Part shown: positions 18,499 through 27,754 of the stretch, piece after piece
Position numbering within the stretch: the stretch's first letter is position 1
Layout of the letters: the number at the start of each line of letters is the position of its first letter
Assembly (NCBI GenBank): GCA_964534125.1
Contig: CAZHOJ010000001.1
Coordinates: 186,001-250,000 of the forward strand
Reading direction: 5' to 3'
From: 2-02-FULL-55-14 sp964534125
Lineage (GTDB): Bacteria; Bacteroidota; Ignavibacteria; UBA10030
Length of the DNA stretch: 64,000 nt
Program-made: the position numbers and the translations under genes
Notes under the pieces: model-generated
Database searches by the model: none
Seen by the model: only the letters and a program-made list of their open reading frames with translations
Told to the model about the DNA's origin: nothing

Positions 18499-19215
18499 CT
18501 ACGTCGTGATCTCTGCTTGTGTGCGGAAGGACCGGTCGTGGATCCCCTCGTCCTGCGACGAGGCCCGAACGGGCTCTGCCTCGAAGACCTGAGCGAACGA
18601 GTCCGCGACTGCGCGGTTGACTTCCTCGATCTCTACCCGACGGCCGAGGACCTTCTCCATGGACGTCACACCTTTATGAAAGATGCCGCAGGGGATGATG
18701 CGCTCGAACCGGGACAGGTCCGTCGAAACGTTCAGCGCAAATCCGTGCATCGTGATCCACCGGCTCACCTTCACACCAATGGCCGCGATCTTCTCTCCAT
18801 CGACCCACACTCCTGTGAGCCCCTCCTCTCTGGTGCCATCAATATCGAACGCTGCAAGAGCGCGGATGATGACCTCTTCGAGATTCCGGAGATACCAATG
18901 AAGGTCTTCTTTGTGGAGCCGCAGGTCCAGGATAGGATAGCCGACGACCTGACCGGGACCGTGATAGGTGATGTCACCTCCCCGGTCGATATGGAACACC
19001 TCTGCACCGGTCCGCCGGAGTTCCTCATCACCCGCCAGGAGGTGGTCATCGTTGGCCCCTTTCCCGAGCGTGTAGACATGGTCGTGCTCGGTCAGCAGGA
19101 GCAGGTCGCCCCTGGTCCCCGACTGGCGATCCTCCGAGAGCCTTCGCTGCAACTCCCAGCAGGCTGCGTAGGAGGTCCGGCCAAGTTCCAGGATCGATAT
19201 GGTCTTCTTCGTCAC
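18499..19215 (-). CDS. lipB: Octanoyl-[ACP]:protein octanoyltransferase
   Basis: 238 aa. The LipB signature RGGDITYHGPGQ lies at about 78-89. The catalytic pair is K149 (IGVKVSRW) and C176 (IIPCGI). It transfers octanoate from ACP to lipoyl domains such as those of E2 and GcvH, before LipA adds sulfur. Three bases separate it from the E1 gene, so the E1-E2-lipA-lipB set is probably one transcript. Confidence 0.96.
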   Translation of the reverse strand: MTKKTISILELGRTSYAACWELQRRLSEDRQSGTRGDLLLLTEHDHVYTLGKGANDDHLLAGDEELRRTGAEVFHIDRGGDITYHGPGQVVGYPILDLRLHKEDLHWYLRNLEEVIIRALAAFDIDGTREEGLTGVWVDGEKIAAIGVKVSRWITMHGFALNVSTDLSRFERIIPCGIFHKGVTSMEKVLGRRVEIEEVNRAVADSFAQVFEAEPVRASSQDEGIHDRSFRTQAEITT

Positions 19216-19222
19216 CTGACCC

Positions 19223-19606
19223 CTATTTTCGTGCGATAAAGGTCCCGCCCTTCATGGGACCAGCAAATCCTACGAATTCCCATCGCCCGGAGATCGTTCC
19301 ATCCGCGTGGGTACCGTGGAGGAAGAAATTGTGGTCGGCCCATCCGGGATGGAGATTGATGCTGACCTCGTCCCCCGTCGCCCAACCCTCAAGCGACCCG
19401 TCCCCTTCCAGGCCGAGGAGACTCCAGGTGCCGGTTATCAGGCTATCCTCGGCAGCGGCCAGGCTGACCCACCCTTTGGTCTCGAGGCCACCATCATCCC
19501 GGTACGCGACCAGGTCATACCGGCCTTCGAACATCGTGTCCTGTTCGACCGGGTCTGTGAGGCAACCGGATGCCAGGACTGCGCAGAACAACACCAGGTA
19601 TCTCAT
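19223..19606 (-). CDS. Small putative lipoprotein
   Basis: 127 aa from MRYLV (six residues shorter than the open frame). A signal peptide with the lipobox LASGC precedes a mostly beta-strand, Gly/Trp-rich domain with repeated GTW, GRW and GxxF strand ends. It is probably a small beta-barrel or lipocalin-like fold. No family recognised. It lies 7 bp upstream of lipB and may be the first gene of that operon. Confidence 0.6.
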   Translation of the reverse strand: MRYLVLFCAVLASGCLTDPVEQDTMFEGRYDLVAYRDDGGLETKGWVSLAAAEDSLITGTWSLLGLEGDGSLEGWATGDEVSINLHPGWADHNFFLHGTHADGTISGRWEFVGFAGPMKGGTFIARK

Positions 19607-19642
19607 GGCGTTCCCTCCGCACATCGGAGTATGCTTGGTGAA

Positions 19643-19875
19643 CTATGGAGCATGCGGAAAAGCGTTTCTCGCAACGATCGCAACGGTCAAAGTCCAGCAC
19701 ATCGAACACGCTCGCCACGTTGTTTTTTTATAATTTCGTGCGTTGCATCCGTTGCGAACTTGCCTGCAGGTATTCAGCAGGTAGGTATTCGGCCCGCTCC
19801 GCCGAGCGCAGAGCGAGGCGAGCAGTCAGGCGCCGCACGAAACAACTCAAGATGGATATTTCCGCAACCTCCTAG
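19643..19875. repeat. Palindromic repeat unit with GGAGSTTGCGGAAA-type ends
   Basis: About 230 bp, bounded by CTATGGAGCATGCGGAAA (19643-19660) and the inverted end TTTCCGCAACCTCCTAG (19859-19875). Inside are CGCAACG words in both orientations (TCGCAACGATCGCAACG and CGTTGCATCCGTTGCG). A related unit with the same ends lies at 47918-48084. The right end contains the lpdA stop codon (TAG read on the minus strand), so it directly follows that coding sequence. Confidence 0.6.
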
Positions 19876-21266
19876 ATGTGGATCGCAGCCCCGTGCGAAT
19901 CGCCGGCGGCTTCCATGATACCCTCTGACAGCGTCGGATGGGCATGCATCGTCTGATGCAGTTCTTCCCATGTCGTCTCCAACGCTTTTGCCATCCCGAG
20001 CTCTGCTATCATCTCTGTCGCTTCGGAGCCGATGATGTGTGCGCCGAGCAGTTCTCCGTATTTCTCATCGAAGATGAGCTTCACGGATCCTTCAGTCTCA
20101 CCGGTCGCCATCGCCTTGCCCAGCGGCCGGAACGGGAATCGTCCGATCTTCAGTTTGTAGCCTTTCGCGAGCGCTGCTTCCTCGGTGAGGCCGACACTTG
20201 CCACCTGGGGCTGACAATATGTGCATGACGGAATGTTGGACCTGTCGATGCCGTGCGGCTTCTTGCCTGCGATGTGGTCTGCCGCCACGATCCCCTCGTG
20301 TGAGGCAACGTGGGCCAGGAGCGGCGGTCCGGAAATGTCCCCGACGGCATAGATCCCGGGAATGTTCGTCTTCATGTACTGGTCGACGGCGATGAATCCC
20401 TTCTCGACCTTGACGCCGAGCGTCTCCAGGCCGAGGTTCTCGCTGTTGCCCTGCACGCCGGTGGCCATCAAAGCAACGTCCCCCTTCACGTCCTGCTTCC
20501 CTTCCTTCGTCGACACGGTCACCGTCACATCTTTCCCCGTCTTCACCCCCTCGACCTTTGCCTGCGTCAGGATCGTGATCCCCTGCTTTTTCAGGCTGGC
20601 CTCGAGTGTTTTCGTTATCTCCTTGTCCTCGAGCGGCAGCAAGGATGGCATCATCTCGATGATGGTGACCTTGGTCCCGAGAGCATTATAGAAGTATGCG
20701 AACTCGACGCCGATGGCACCGCCGCCAATGACGATGAGCGACGACGGCTGTTTTTCGAGGGACATCGCCTCAGTGCTGGTGATGACGTGCTTCCTGTCTA
20801 TCTCCACTCCAGGTATACTGCGGGGACGAGCACCGGTGGAAATGATGATGTTCTTCGTCTTGATGTTGTCTGTCGTTTTTCCATCTTTTGAGACAGCAAT
20901 AGACCCTTTTCCGGTGATTTTCGCCGTTCCTGATATTACCTGGATCTTGTTCTTCTTCATCAGGTATTCGACGCCTTTTGAGATGCGGTCGGCAACGCCG
21001 CGGCTCCGGGAGATGATCTTGCTGAAGTCGAAGGAGACGTCCTTCACGGTGATGCCGTATTCCCCCGCCTTTTTCAATTCGTTCAGCATCTGGGCGCTCT
21101 TGAGGAGGGCCTTGGACGGAATACACCCCCAGTTGAGGCAGATCCCTCCGAGCTTGTCGCGCTCGATGAGCCCCACCTTCAGGCCGTTCTGAGCTGCCCG
21201 GATGGCGGCGACATATCCGCCGGGTCCGGCGCCGATCACTGTCACATCGAACTGATGTTCAGCCAT
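19872..21266 (-). CDS. lpdA: Dihydrolipoyl dehydrogenase (E3)
   Basis: 464 aa, full length. The FAD-binding GAGPGG motif, redox-active pair C43/C48 (GGICLNWGCIPSK), NAD-binding GGGAIGVEFA loop and C-terminal catalytic MHAHPTLSE are all present. It reoxidises dihydrolipoyl arms of E2 and GcvH with NAD. It is separated from the E1/E2 cluster by the lipoprotein and a repeat unit. It is probably transcribed from its own promoter in the 21267-21487 divergent region. Confidence 0.96.
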   Translation of the reverse strand: MAEHQFDVTVIGAGPGGYVAAIRAAQNGLKVGLIERDKLGGICLNWGCIPSKALLKSAQMLNELKKAGEYGITVKDVSFDFSKIISRSRGVADRISKGVEYLMKKNKIQVISGTAKITGKGSIAVSKDGKTTDNIKTKNIIISTGARPRSIPGVEIDRKHVITSTEAMSLEKQPSSLIVIGGGAIGVEFAYFYNALGTKVTIIEMMPSLLPLEDKEITKTLEASLKKQGITILTQAKVEGVKTGKDVTVTVSTKEGKQDVKGDVALMATGVQGNSENLGLETLGVKVEKGFIAVDQYMKTNIPGIYAVGDISGPPLLAHVASHEGIVAADHIAGKKPHGIDRSNIPSCTYCQPQVASVGLTEEAALAKGYKLKIGRFPFRPLGKAMATGETEGSVKLIFDEKYGELLGAHIIGSEATEMIAELGMAKALETTWEELHQTMHAHPTLSEGIMEAAGDSHGAAIHI

Positions 21267-21487
21267 TGACTTCCTTTCGTTTGCGCGTGATGGCTCACGC
21301 GTCCCTTCATATCTTTTTCTAGTAGATTATAAATATACCGACAGTTGCAGAGACATACAAACGAACCCCCTGCTGGGCGCGCCGGATGCCCGTTTCTTGA
21401 TTGTTGTTCACTTTAAAGGTAAGTTTGTCCACATTTTTTGGCAGGAACTCTCTTCGAAATCGGGTGCTGATGCCCGGATGAGGTGGG
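21267..21487. promoter_or_regulatory. Divergent promoter region lpdA / smpB
   Basis: 221 bp between divergent genes. An AT-rich patch around 21318-21345 (TAGTAGATTATAAATATACC) is the best candidate for minus-strand promoter elements of lpdA. GAGGTGGG before 21488 is the smpB ribosome binding site. No operator-like dyad is obvious. Confidence 0.35.
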
Positions 21488-21952
21488 ATGGCGGAATCTG
21501 AACGCCGGGTCGCGGTCTCCAACCGCAAGGCGCGGCATGAGTACGAGATCCTCGACACGCTCGAGGCAGGCATCGCCCTGACAGGCACCGAGGTCAAATC
21601 CCTCCGGCAAGGAAAGGCGAACCTGCAGGATTCCTACGCGATCGTCCAGCGGGGGGAAGTGTTCCTGTACAATGCACATATCAGCCCCTATAAAGAGGGG
21701 AGCTACACGAACCACGACCCCGTCCGGGTGCGGAAGCTCCTTCTCCACAGGAACCAGATCCACCGGCTGCAGAGCAAGGTCGCCGAAAAGGGATTCACGC
21801 TCATTCCGCTCGCATTCTATTTCAAAGGGCCGCATGTCAAAGTGGACCTTGCGATCGCCCGAGGAAAACGCCAGTACGACAAACGCGAAAGCATCAAACA
21901 GCGCGATATCGAGCGTGAGCTTCGACAGCGCATGAAACAACATTCCCGATAG
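21488..21952 (+). CDS. smpB: SsrA-binding protein
   Basis: 154 aa, normal length. It binds tmRNA and delivers it to stalled ribosomes. The family patterns NRKARHEYEIL, GIALTGTEVKSLR and the basic tail with KRESIKQRDIERELRQ are clear. Four bases separate its stop from the tyrS start, so both probably share a transcript. Confidence 0.97.
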   Translation: MAESERRVAVSNRKARHEYEILDTLEAGIALTGTEVKSLRQGKANLQDSYAIVQRGEVFLYNAHISPYKEGSYTNHDPVRVRKLLLHRNQIHRLQSKVAEKGFTLIPLAFYFKGPHVKVDLAIARGKRQYDKRESIKQRDIERELRQRMKQHSR

Positions 21953-21956
21953 CATA

Positions 21957-23174
21957 GTGTTCCCGCCACTCAACGAACAGATGGACCTCATCCGCCGGGG
22001 CGTCGCCGAGATCATCCCGGAGGAAGACCTCGTCCGCAAGATCGAACGGTCCATCGCACAGAAGAAACCCCTGCAGGTGAAGCTCGGCTGCGACCCAAGC
22101 AGACCGGACCTCCACGTGGGGCACTCTGTCGTCCTCCGCAAACTCCGCCAGTTCCAGGACCTCGGGCATCCGGCGGTCCCTATCCTCGGCGACTTCACCG
22201 GCATGATCGGCGACCCCTCGGGCAAGAGCAAGACCCGGCCGTCCCTCACGCTGGAGGAGACCCGCGCGAACGGACAATCATATTTCGAGCAGGCCGCCAA
22301 GATCCTCTCGTCCGAACATGTCAGGATGGTCTACAATTCCGAGTGGCTCGAGCAGATGAAATTCTCCGACGTCGTCAAGCTTTCCAGCATGTACACCGTC
22401 GCCAGAATGCTCGAGCGGGACGATTTTACGCTCCGCTACAAGGCGGGCGAGCCTATCAGCGTGCATGAGTTCCTGTATCCCCTCGCCCAGGCGATGGACT
22501 CCGTCGCCATCAGGTCGGACGTCGAGCTGGGCGGGACGGACCAGAAGTTCAATCTCCTCGTGGGGCGCGACATCCAGCGCGAGTTCGGCCAGGAGCCGCA
22601 GGTGACCATCACGCTTCCTATCCTCGCCGGGACCGACGGTGTTGAGAAAATGAGCAAGTCGCTCGACAACTACATCGGCATCAGCGAGGCCCCGAAAGAG
22701 ATCTACGGGAAGACACTGAGCATTCCGGATCATCTTATTTATCTGTACTTTGAACTCGCGACTGATGTGCCCAGCAATGACCTCGCGGCGATCAGGAAGG
22801 AGCTTGACGCCGGGACGAATCCCCGCGACCTGAAGCGGAAGCTCGCGCGGACGTTCGTCCGGATGTATCATTCCGAAGATGAGGCTGTCGCTGCGGAGGA
22901 GGAGTTCGACCGGGTGTTCGTCCAGAAAGCTGTCCCGGACGACATCGAGAAACGGGATGTGCCGAAGGCGAATCTGCAGGAAGGTATCATCGCGCTCCTG
23001 ACCAGCACCGGCCTCGTCTCGTCGAAGAGCGAAGCCAGGCGCCTGATCGATCAGGGAGGCGTGTCCATCGACGGCACGAGGGTCGAGAGTCAGCAATCCC
23101 CCCTGCCGGATGCGGGATCGTTCGTCGTCAAGGTCGGAAAGCGTCGGTTTCTCAAGATCACTGTAGTTCCATAG
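21957..23174 (+). CDS. tyrS: Tyrosyl-tRNA synthetase
   Basis: 405 aa with a GTG start that directly follows the smpB stop. Class I signatures: HVGH at residues 53-56 and KMSKS in the GVEKMSKSLDN block. Tyrosine recognition is visible in the ELGGTDQKFN block. The C-terminal S4-like RNA-binding domain begins near residue 340 (SKSEARRLIDQGGV). The longer variant with DPSRPDLHVGH corresponds to the TyrZ-like subgroup. Confidence 0.95.
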   Translation: MFPPLNEQMDLIRRGVAEIIPEEDLVRKIERSIAQKKPLQVKLGCDPSRPDLHVGHSVVLRKLRQFQDLGHPAVPILGDFTGMIGDPSGKSKTRPSLTLEETRANGQSYFEQAAKILSSEHVRMVYNSEWLEQMKFSDVVKLSSMYTVARMLERDDFTLRYKAGEPISVHEFLYPLAQAMDSVAIRSDVELGGTDQKFNLLVGRDIQREFGQEPQVTITLPILAGTDGVEKMSKSLDNYIGISEAPKEIYGKTLSIPDHLIYLYFELATDVPSNDLAAIRKELDAGTNPRDLKRKLARTFVRMYHSEDEAVAAEEEFDRVFVQKAVPDDIEKRDVPKANLQEGIIALLTSTGLVSSKSEARRLIDQGGVSIDGTRVESQQSPLPDAGSFVVKVGKRRFLKITVVP

Positions 23175-23185
23175 CATCAGCCACA

Positions 23186-23205
23186 GCACAACCGGGCGGT
23201 TGTGC
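23186..23205 (+). terminator. GC-rich hairpin after tyrS
   Basis: Perfect 8-bp stem GCACAACC / GGTTGTGC with a GGGC loop, 11 bp after the tyrS stop and 32 bp before the next ATG. There is no U-tract, so it may be a weak terminator or a leader structure for the arginine decarboxylase gene. Confidence 0.5.
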
Positions 23206-23237
23206 CGGGACCGGTGTCCGTTCCATTCACCCCTTCA

Positions 23238-23798
23238 ATGGGAGTACCTGCCGTGTTCGTGCCCAGCAAGATGTTCTTCACAAAGGGAGTGGGGAGGCAC
23301 AAGGATTATCTTCAGTCATTCGAGCTCGCGCTCCGCGATGCGGGCATCGAAAAGTGCAACATCGTCAGCGTGTCCAGTATCTATCCGCCGAAGTGCAAAC
23401 GCATCTCCAAAGAGGAGGGCCTGAAATTCCTGGAGGCGGGCGGCATCACGTTCGCCGTCATGGCCCGTACGGCAACGAACGAACCGAACAGGCTCATTGC
23501 TGCATCCATCGGCGTCGCACAGCCGTCCGACCCATCGATGTACGGGTACCTCTCCGAGCACCATCCGTTCGGCGAGACTGACGAGAAAGCTGGCGAGTAT
23601 GCTGAGGACCTTGCGGCGACAATGCTCGCGACAACGCTCGGTCTGGAGTTCGACTCGAACACTGCATGGGACGAACGGGAGCAGATGTTCAAGATGTCCG
23701 GCAAGATCGTCCGGACGTTCAATATCACCCAGTCTGCTCAGGGCGAGAAGAACGGCCTCTGGACCACCGTCATAGCAAGTGCGGTGCTCTTGCCGTAA
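23238..23798 (+). CDS. pdaD: Pyruvoyl-dependent arginine decarboxylase
   Basis: 186 aa from the ATG at 23238; an upstream TTG lies inside a hairpin and is rejected. The self-cleavage site is the Ser-Ser pair S46-S47 in IVSVSSIYPPK, where the second serine becomes the pyruvoyl cofactor. FFTKGVGRHKD at the N-terminus and the EHHPFGE segment are family hallmarks. The product is agmatine for polyamine synthesis. This enzyme type is found in archaea and several Chlorobiota/Bacteroidota and chlamydial lineages. Confidence 0.92.
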   Translation: MGVPAVFVPSKMFFTKGVGRHKDYLQSFELALRDAGIEKCNIVSVSSIYPPKCKRISKEEGLKFLEAGGITFAVMARTATNEPNRLIAASIGVAQPSDPSMYGYLSEHHPFGETDEKAGEYAEDLAATMLATTLGLEFDSNTAWDEREQMFKMSGKIVRTFNITQSAQGEKNGLWTTVIASAVLLP

Positions 23799-23811
23799 TC
23801 CGCACGAGACG

Positions 23812-25599
23812 ATGCAACCAGCGTCACCCATCATTCGCAAAAGCGTCCTCGGGGCGCTTTTTGCTTTTCTGCCCCTGTCGACGGCGCCTCTCCCGGCGCA
23901 GATCACGCTCGAAGAAAGAGGGCAGGCCGCAGGTATCTGGACGACGTTCCAATCGTACGGAGTCTCCGTTGCCGACTACGACCGCGATGGATGGGACGAC
24001 ATCCTCATCGTCGGCCGGTATGGCGTTGCGCTATTCAGGAACAACAAGGACGCTACCTTCACGGACGTGACGCAGGCTGCGGGACTTCGCTTCACCGCCC
24101 ACTTCGTAATCGGGCTGTTCGCGGACCTCGACAACGACGGCGACAGCGACCTTTTCCTGGGCAGACGGGACGGCGGGGACAGGAACCATGTATTCCTGAA
24201 TGAGAACGGTTCGTTCGTCGATCTGCCCGGGGCAGCAGGCATCGACACGGCGGTGAGCATAGGCTCGGCCGCCGTCGGGGACTACGACAACGACGGGTTC
24301 GTGGACCTGTTCCTTTCCACCCGCGGAGCTGCTGACCAGCTGTACCGGAACACCTCGGACGGATCCGGCATCGCCTTCGAAAATGTGAGCTCACTCTCGG
24401 CCATGGGCGGGCTCTCGTTCAGCATCGGTATGCAGCCCACATGGATCGACTTCGATCATGACGGTGACCAGGACCTGTTCGTGGTGCACGACGCCTTCGA
24501 CCTGAGCCGGCTCTACATGAACGACGGCGCCCTCCCCTTCCCCAACATCGCAACTCCCATGAACATCGCAAACGTCGGTGCGGGTAACAGTATGGGCGTT
24601 ACCTGGGGAGACTACGACCGTGATGGATGGCAGGATGTGTACGTCTCACGCATCGATTCTGCCGGCTTGTACCGATATGCCGGGAGCGGGCCCTTTCAGG
24701 ATGTCGCCGCGCTCGCGGGAGCCGACTCGAACGGCATGACATGGGGCGTGACCTTCGCAGACCTGGACAACGACGGGTGGGAGGACCTGCCGATGGTGAA
24801 CGTCTCCAGCTTTGGCGGCACACACCCAAGAAGCCTTCTCTACAGGAATAACGGCAACGGCACCTTCACTGACGTCGGCGACGAGACGGGATTCAGTGAG
24901 CATCGGGATTTCTACGGACTCGCGAGCGGGGACTTCGACAACGACGGGCGCGTGGACCTCGTCGGAGCCTCGTTCTATCCGATCGGAGAGAACAGGCTCT
25001 GGATGAACAGAACTACGGGCGGGAACTCCTGGGTACGCCTCCGGCTGGAAGGCAGAGGTGGGGTGAACACAATGGGTATCGGAGCGAGGATACGGGCGGT
25101 GACGCCGGAGGGAACGCATGTCCGCAGTCTTCTTGCCGGATCGGGCTATTGCTCGCAGATGAGTCCGGTCATCCACATCGGCCTCGGCTCAGCAACGACC
25201 GTGGACACGCTGGAGATATTCTGGAAAGGCGGGCACTCAGAGACCATCACTGCACTGCCGGCGGATAGTCTGTATGACATCCGGCGTTCTCAGACGACAG
25301 CGGTCGATGAACTTCCGAACCTGCCCGTTCAGCCGGGTCGGATCGAGATCTTGGGCATTCATCCCAATCCCTTCAACAGCACGACACGTCTGGTGTTCCG
25401 GCTCGATGTCTCAGGGCCGGTCCGGATCGCTCTGTTTGATATGCTCGGAAGGGAGGTCAAGAGACTTCATGATGGATGGATGAGTGATGGGGAGCACTCA
25501 GTGCGGATAGAAGCAAGTGGAATGGCCTCAGGGATATTCTATGCCGCGATATTCGTTGCGCCGCGCGTGGCGATCTCGCCAATTCTATTGATCAAGTAG
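23812..25599 (+). CDS. Secreted FG-GAP/ASPIC repeat protein with T9SS-like C-terminal tail
   Basis: 595 aa from the ATG at 23812, with an N-terminal signal peptide (about 1-30, ending PLPAQ). Seven calcium-binding FG-GAP/VCBS repeats are marked by DYDRDGWDD, DLDNDGDSD, DYDNDGFVD, DFDHDGDQD, DYDRDGWQD, DLDNDGWED and DFDNDGRVD. A UnbV/ASPIC domain (GIGARIRAVTPEG) follows. The last roughly 85 residues (HPNPFNSTTRLVF, then a beta-rich tail) match a type IX secretion sorting domain. A cell-surface or released adhesin-like role is likely; the ligand is unknown. Confidence 0.88.
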   Translation: MQPASPIIRKSVLGALFAFLPLSTAPLPAQITLEERGQAAGIWTTFQSYGVSVADYDRDGWDDILIVGRYGVALFRNNKDATFTDVTQAAGLRFTAHFVIGLFADLDNDGDSDLFLGRRDGGDRNHVFLNENGSFVDLPGAAGIDTAVSIGSAAVGDYDNDGFVDLFLSTRGAADQLYRNTSDGSGIAFENVSSLSAMGGLSFSIGMQPTWIDFDHDGDQDLFVVHDAFDLSRLYMNDGALPFPNIATPMNIANVGAGNSMGVTWGDYDRDGWQDVYVSRIDSAGLYRYAGSGPFQDVAALAGADSNGMTWGVTFADLDNDGWEDLPMVNVSSFGGTHPRSLLYRNNGNGTFTDVGDETGFSEHRDFYGLASGDFDNDGRVDLVGASFYPIGENRLWMNRTTGGNSWVRLRLEGRGGVNTMGIGARIRAVTPEGTHVRSLLAGSGYCSQMSPVIHIGLGSATTVDTLEIFWKGGHSETITALPADSLYDIRRSQTTAVDELPNLPVQPGRIEILGIHPNPFNSTTRLVFRLDVSGPVRIALFDMLGREVKRLHDGWMSDGEHSVRIEASGMASGIFYAAIFVAPRVAISPILLIK

Positions 25600-25689
25600 G
25601 GGTGTCGCGAAGATCCACGACGGTGACACGAAGAAGATGATTACGCTATAGGCCTCGTGAAAAAGGCCGTCAGCCCCGACCTCCCGACT

Positions 25690-25757
25690 CCCCTGATCTC
25701 TGACCTCCGACCTCTGTCCTCTGACCTCTGACCTCCGACCTCCGACCTCCGTCCTCA
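25690..25757. repeat. 7-bp tandem repeat (CTGACCT / CCGACCT)
   Basis: About nine imperfect copies of a 7-bp word (CTGACCT, CCGACCT, CTGTCCT) in the gap between convergent genes. The whole 25600-25766 gap has no gene. Short 7-8 bp tandem words of unrelated sequence recur in other gaps of this window. Confidence 0.7.
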
Positions 25758-25766
25758 GCCTCCCGC

Positions 25767-26447
25767 CTACTCCTCCTTCCCCTCGATCACGATCACAAAT
25801 TCCCCTTTTATCCCCGACTCCTGGAACGTCGCCGTCAGTTCCGCTGCAGTTCCTCTGTAGATCTTCTCCGTCGGCAGTGTCAGGTCGAACGCCACGCAGA
25901 CCCGGCGTTCCTTCCCGAGCACATCCGCAATGTCTCGCATGACCTGTGTGAGCCGGTATGGCGCTTCCATGAGGGCGATGGTGCGAATCTCACGGCGAAG
26001 GTCGCGCAACTCCACGATACGACGGTTGCGTTTCGGAGAGAGGAAGCCATAGAAGAGGAAGCTGTCGATCGGGAATCCGGAGACGATGAGCGCGGGGAGC
26101 AGCGAAGAGGCGCCGGGAACGGGGACAATCGTGATGCCCGATTCAATGGCCCGCTCGACGAGCGTCTGACCTGGATCGGAGAAGACGGGAGTACCTGCAT
26201 CGGAGATGAGCGATACGTTCTTCCCTGCGAGAAGATGCCCGAGTATGACGGACGTGGCCGCGGACTCGTTGTGCTCGTTGAGGCTCTCGACGGGTTTTTC
26301 GACGCCGAAATGCCGAAGGAGCCTCCCGCCTTCCTTCCGTTCCTCATAGACAATGATGTCAGATTCCTTGAGGATGCGAATGGCCCGAAGGGTCATATCC
26401 TCAAGGTTTCCGATGGGGGTCGAAACGAGAAAAAGAGCGCCGGCCAT
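25767..26447 (-). CDS. rsmI: 16S rRNA 2'-O-ribose C1402 methyltransferase (short form)
   Basis: 226 aa from MAGALFLVSTPIGNLEDMT. The tetrapyrrole-methylase fold is evident: STPIGNLEDMTLRA, SDAGTPVFSDPG and VPGASSLLPALIVSG. It lacks the C-terminal domain found in the roughly 285-aa E. coli enzyme, a short form also seen in Bacteroidota. It modifies the decoding centre nucleotide C1402. It overlaps the upstream permease gene through ATGA. Confidence 0.9.
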   Translation of the reverse strand: MAGALFLVSTPIGNLEDMTLRAIRILKESDIIVYEERKEGGRLLRHFGVEKPVESLNEHNESAATSVILGHLLAGKNVSLISDAGTPVFSDPGQTLVERAIESGITIVPVPGASSLLPALIVSGFPIDSFLFYGFLSPKRNRRIVELRDLRREIRTIALMEAPYRLTQVMRDIADVLGKERRVCVAFDLTLPTEKIYRGTAAELTATFQESGIKGEFVIVIEGKEE

Positions 26448-27754
26448 CAGGGCGTGAATGCGGTATCGTCGTCCTCGGTAACATAGAGCCGACGTCCCCG
26501 CTCCCATTCCTGGATGAGCTGGATCCCCAGCGCTGTGACAGGAACGGCGATGAGCAATCCCACGAATCCCAGGAAGTACATGAAGATGAGGAGAGAGAGA
26601 ATGATGAGGAGCGGATGCATGCCGACCTTGCTCCCGACGATGCGGGGCGACAGGAATGTCACTTCGAGCAGGTGAAGGATGCTGATGGATCCGATAGCGA
26701 ACAACACCTTCGGCAGCACAGGCGGCTCGGAGAAGAACGCAATGACGCCAGATATCCCCATCGTGATGATGAGTCCGAAGTACGGCACCAGGTCCAGAGC
26801 GCCGGCAAGCAGGCCGAGGAGCAGCGCGTACTTGATGTCGAACAGTGCGAACAGGACCACCACGGCGATGCCCTGGAGGATGGCGACCGTAATGGCTCCT
26901 CGCAAGTAGTGCCCGATGAGGTCGTCAGCCCTCTCCATGTGCAGTGCCACCTTGTCGCGGACGCGCCGCGGGAAGAGCATCTTGAACCGGTACGAGATCT
27001 TCGGGAAGTCCGCGAGCACATAGAACGTGAGGAACGGGACGAGGATGACATAGAAGATCTGAGTCAGAACGCTCGTGAGGGAGGCGAGCACGGATGTCGA
27101 TGCCTGGAATGCCCCGCGGAGGATCTCTTCGAAGTTGGGGGTCAGCCTGTCGGAGATGATCATCCGCAGCTCTTCCGATTCGACGCCATATCGTTCAAGC
27201 GTCTTCACGAAGCTGGAGCTCCAGAATGAGGTCCGCCATGTCGTGATGGCTTCCGACACATTCTCGACCACACCTTCGAGCTGCGCCACGGCTATGGGGA
27301 GCACGAAGAAGATCGTCAGGACGATACCTGCAATAAAGAGGACCAGCAGGATGAGCGACGTGACCCACCTTGGAACCTTGTACTGCTCGAACAGGTCGAC
27401 CACCGGCGAGAGGATGTACGCGAACACGATCGAGACGACGAACGGTGCGAGGATGTGCGAGACGGCGTCGAGGAACCACAGCGAGAACAGGATGATGGCC
27501 AGCCACATCAGGTTCCGGGCGAGAAGGTACTGCCGCATCGGAAAGAGCAGGAAGATCATGGAACCCAGAACGATGAACGGCGAGAGAATAGTCTGGATCG
27601 TGTAGATGAGCGTCATCAGCAGCAGGACACCGCCGACGAGCAGGACGATCTCGATCCGGCCGAGGGACGAGAAGAGCGAGTCCCACTTCATGTCGGGGGA
27701 ATAGTCCTTTTCCTTCGCCTCTTTCGCCCGTGGTGTGCGTTTCCGTGCAGTCAT
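26447..27754 (-). CDS. AI-2E family (TqsA/PerM-like) membrane permease
   Basis: 435 aa with about eight hydrophobic helices grouped at 35-110, 120-155, 205-245 and 270-400, the layout of the AI-2E/PerM family (UPF0118). A charged N-terminal segment of about 35 residues precedes the first helix. Substrate unknown: members have been linked to AI-2 export or Na+/H+ exchange. Overlaps dut (upstream) and rsmI (downstream) by four bases each, so dut-permease-rsmI is one operon. Confidence 0.85.
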   Translation of the reverse strand: MTARKRTPRAKEAKEKDYSPDMKWDSLFSSLGRIEIVLLVGGVLLLMTLIYTIQTILSPFIVLGSMIFLLFPMRQYLLARNLMWLAIILFSLWFLDAVSHILAPFVVSIVFAYILSPVVDLFEQYKVPRWVTSLILLVLFIAGIVLTIFFVLPIAVAQLEGVVENVSEAITTWRTSFWSSSFVKTLERYGVESEELRMIISDRLTPNFEEILRGAFQASTSVLASLTSVLTQIFYVILVPFLTFYVLADFPKISYRFKMLFPRRVRDKVALHMERADDLIGHYLRGAITVAILQGIAVVVLFALFDIKYALLLGLLAGALDLVPYFGLIITMGISGVIAFFSEPPVLPKVLFAIGSISILHLLEVTFLSPRIVGSKVGMHPLLIILSLLIFMYFLGFVGLLIAVPVTALGIQLIQEWERGRRLYVTEDDDTAFTP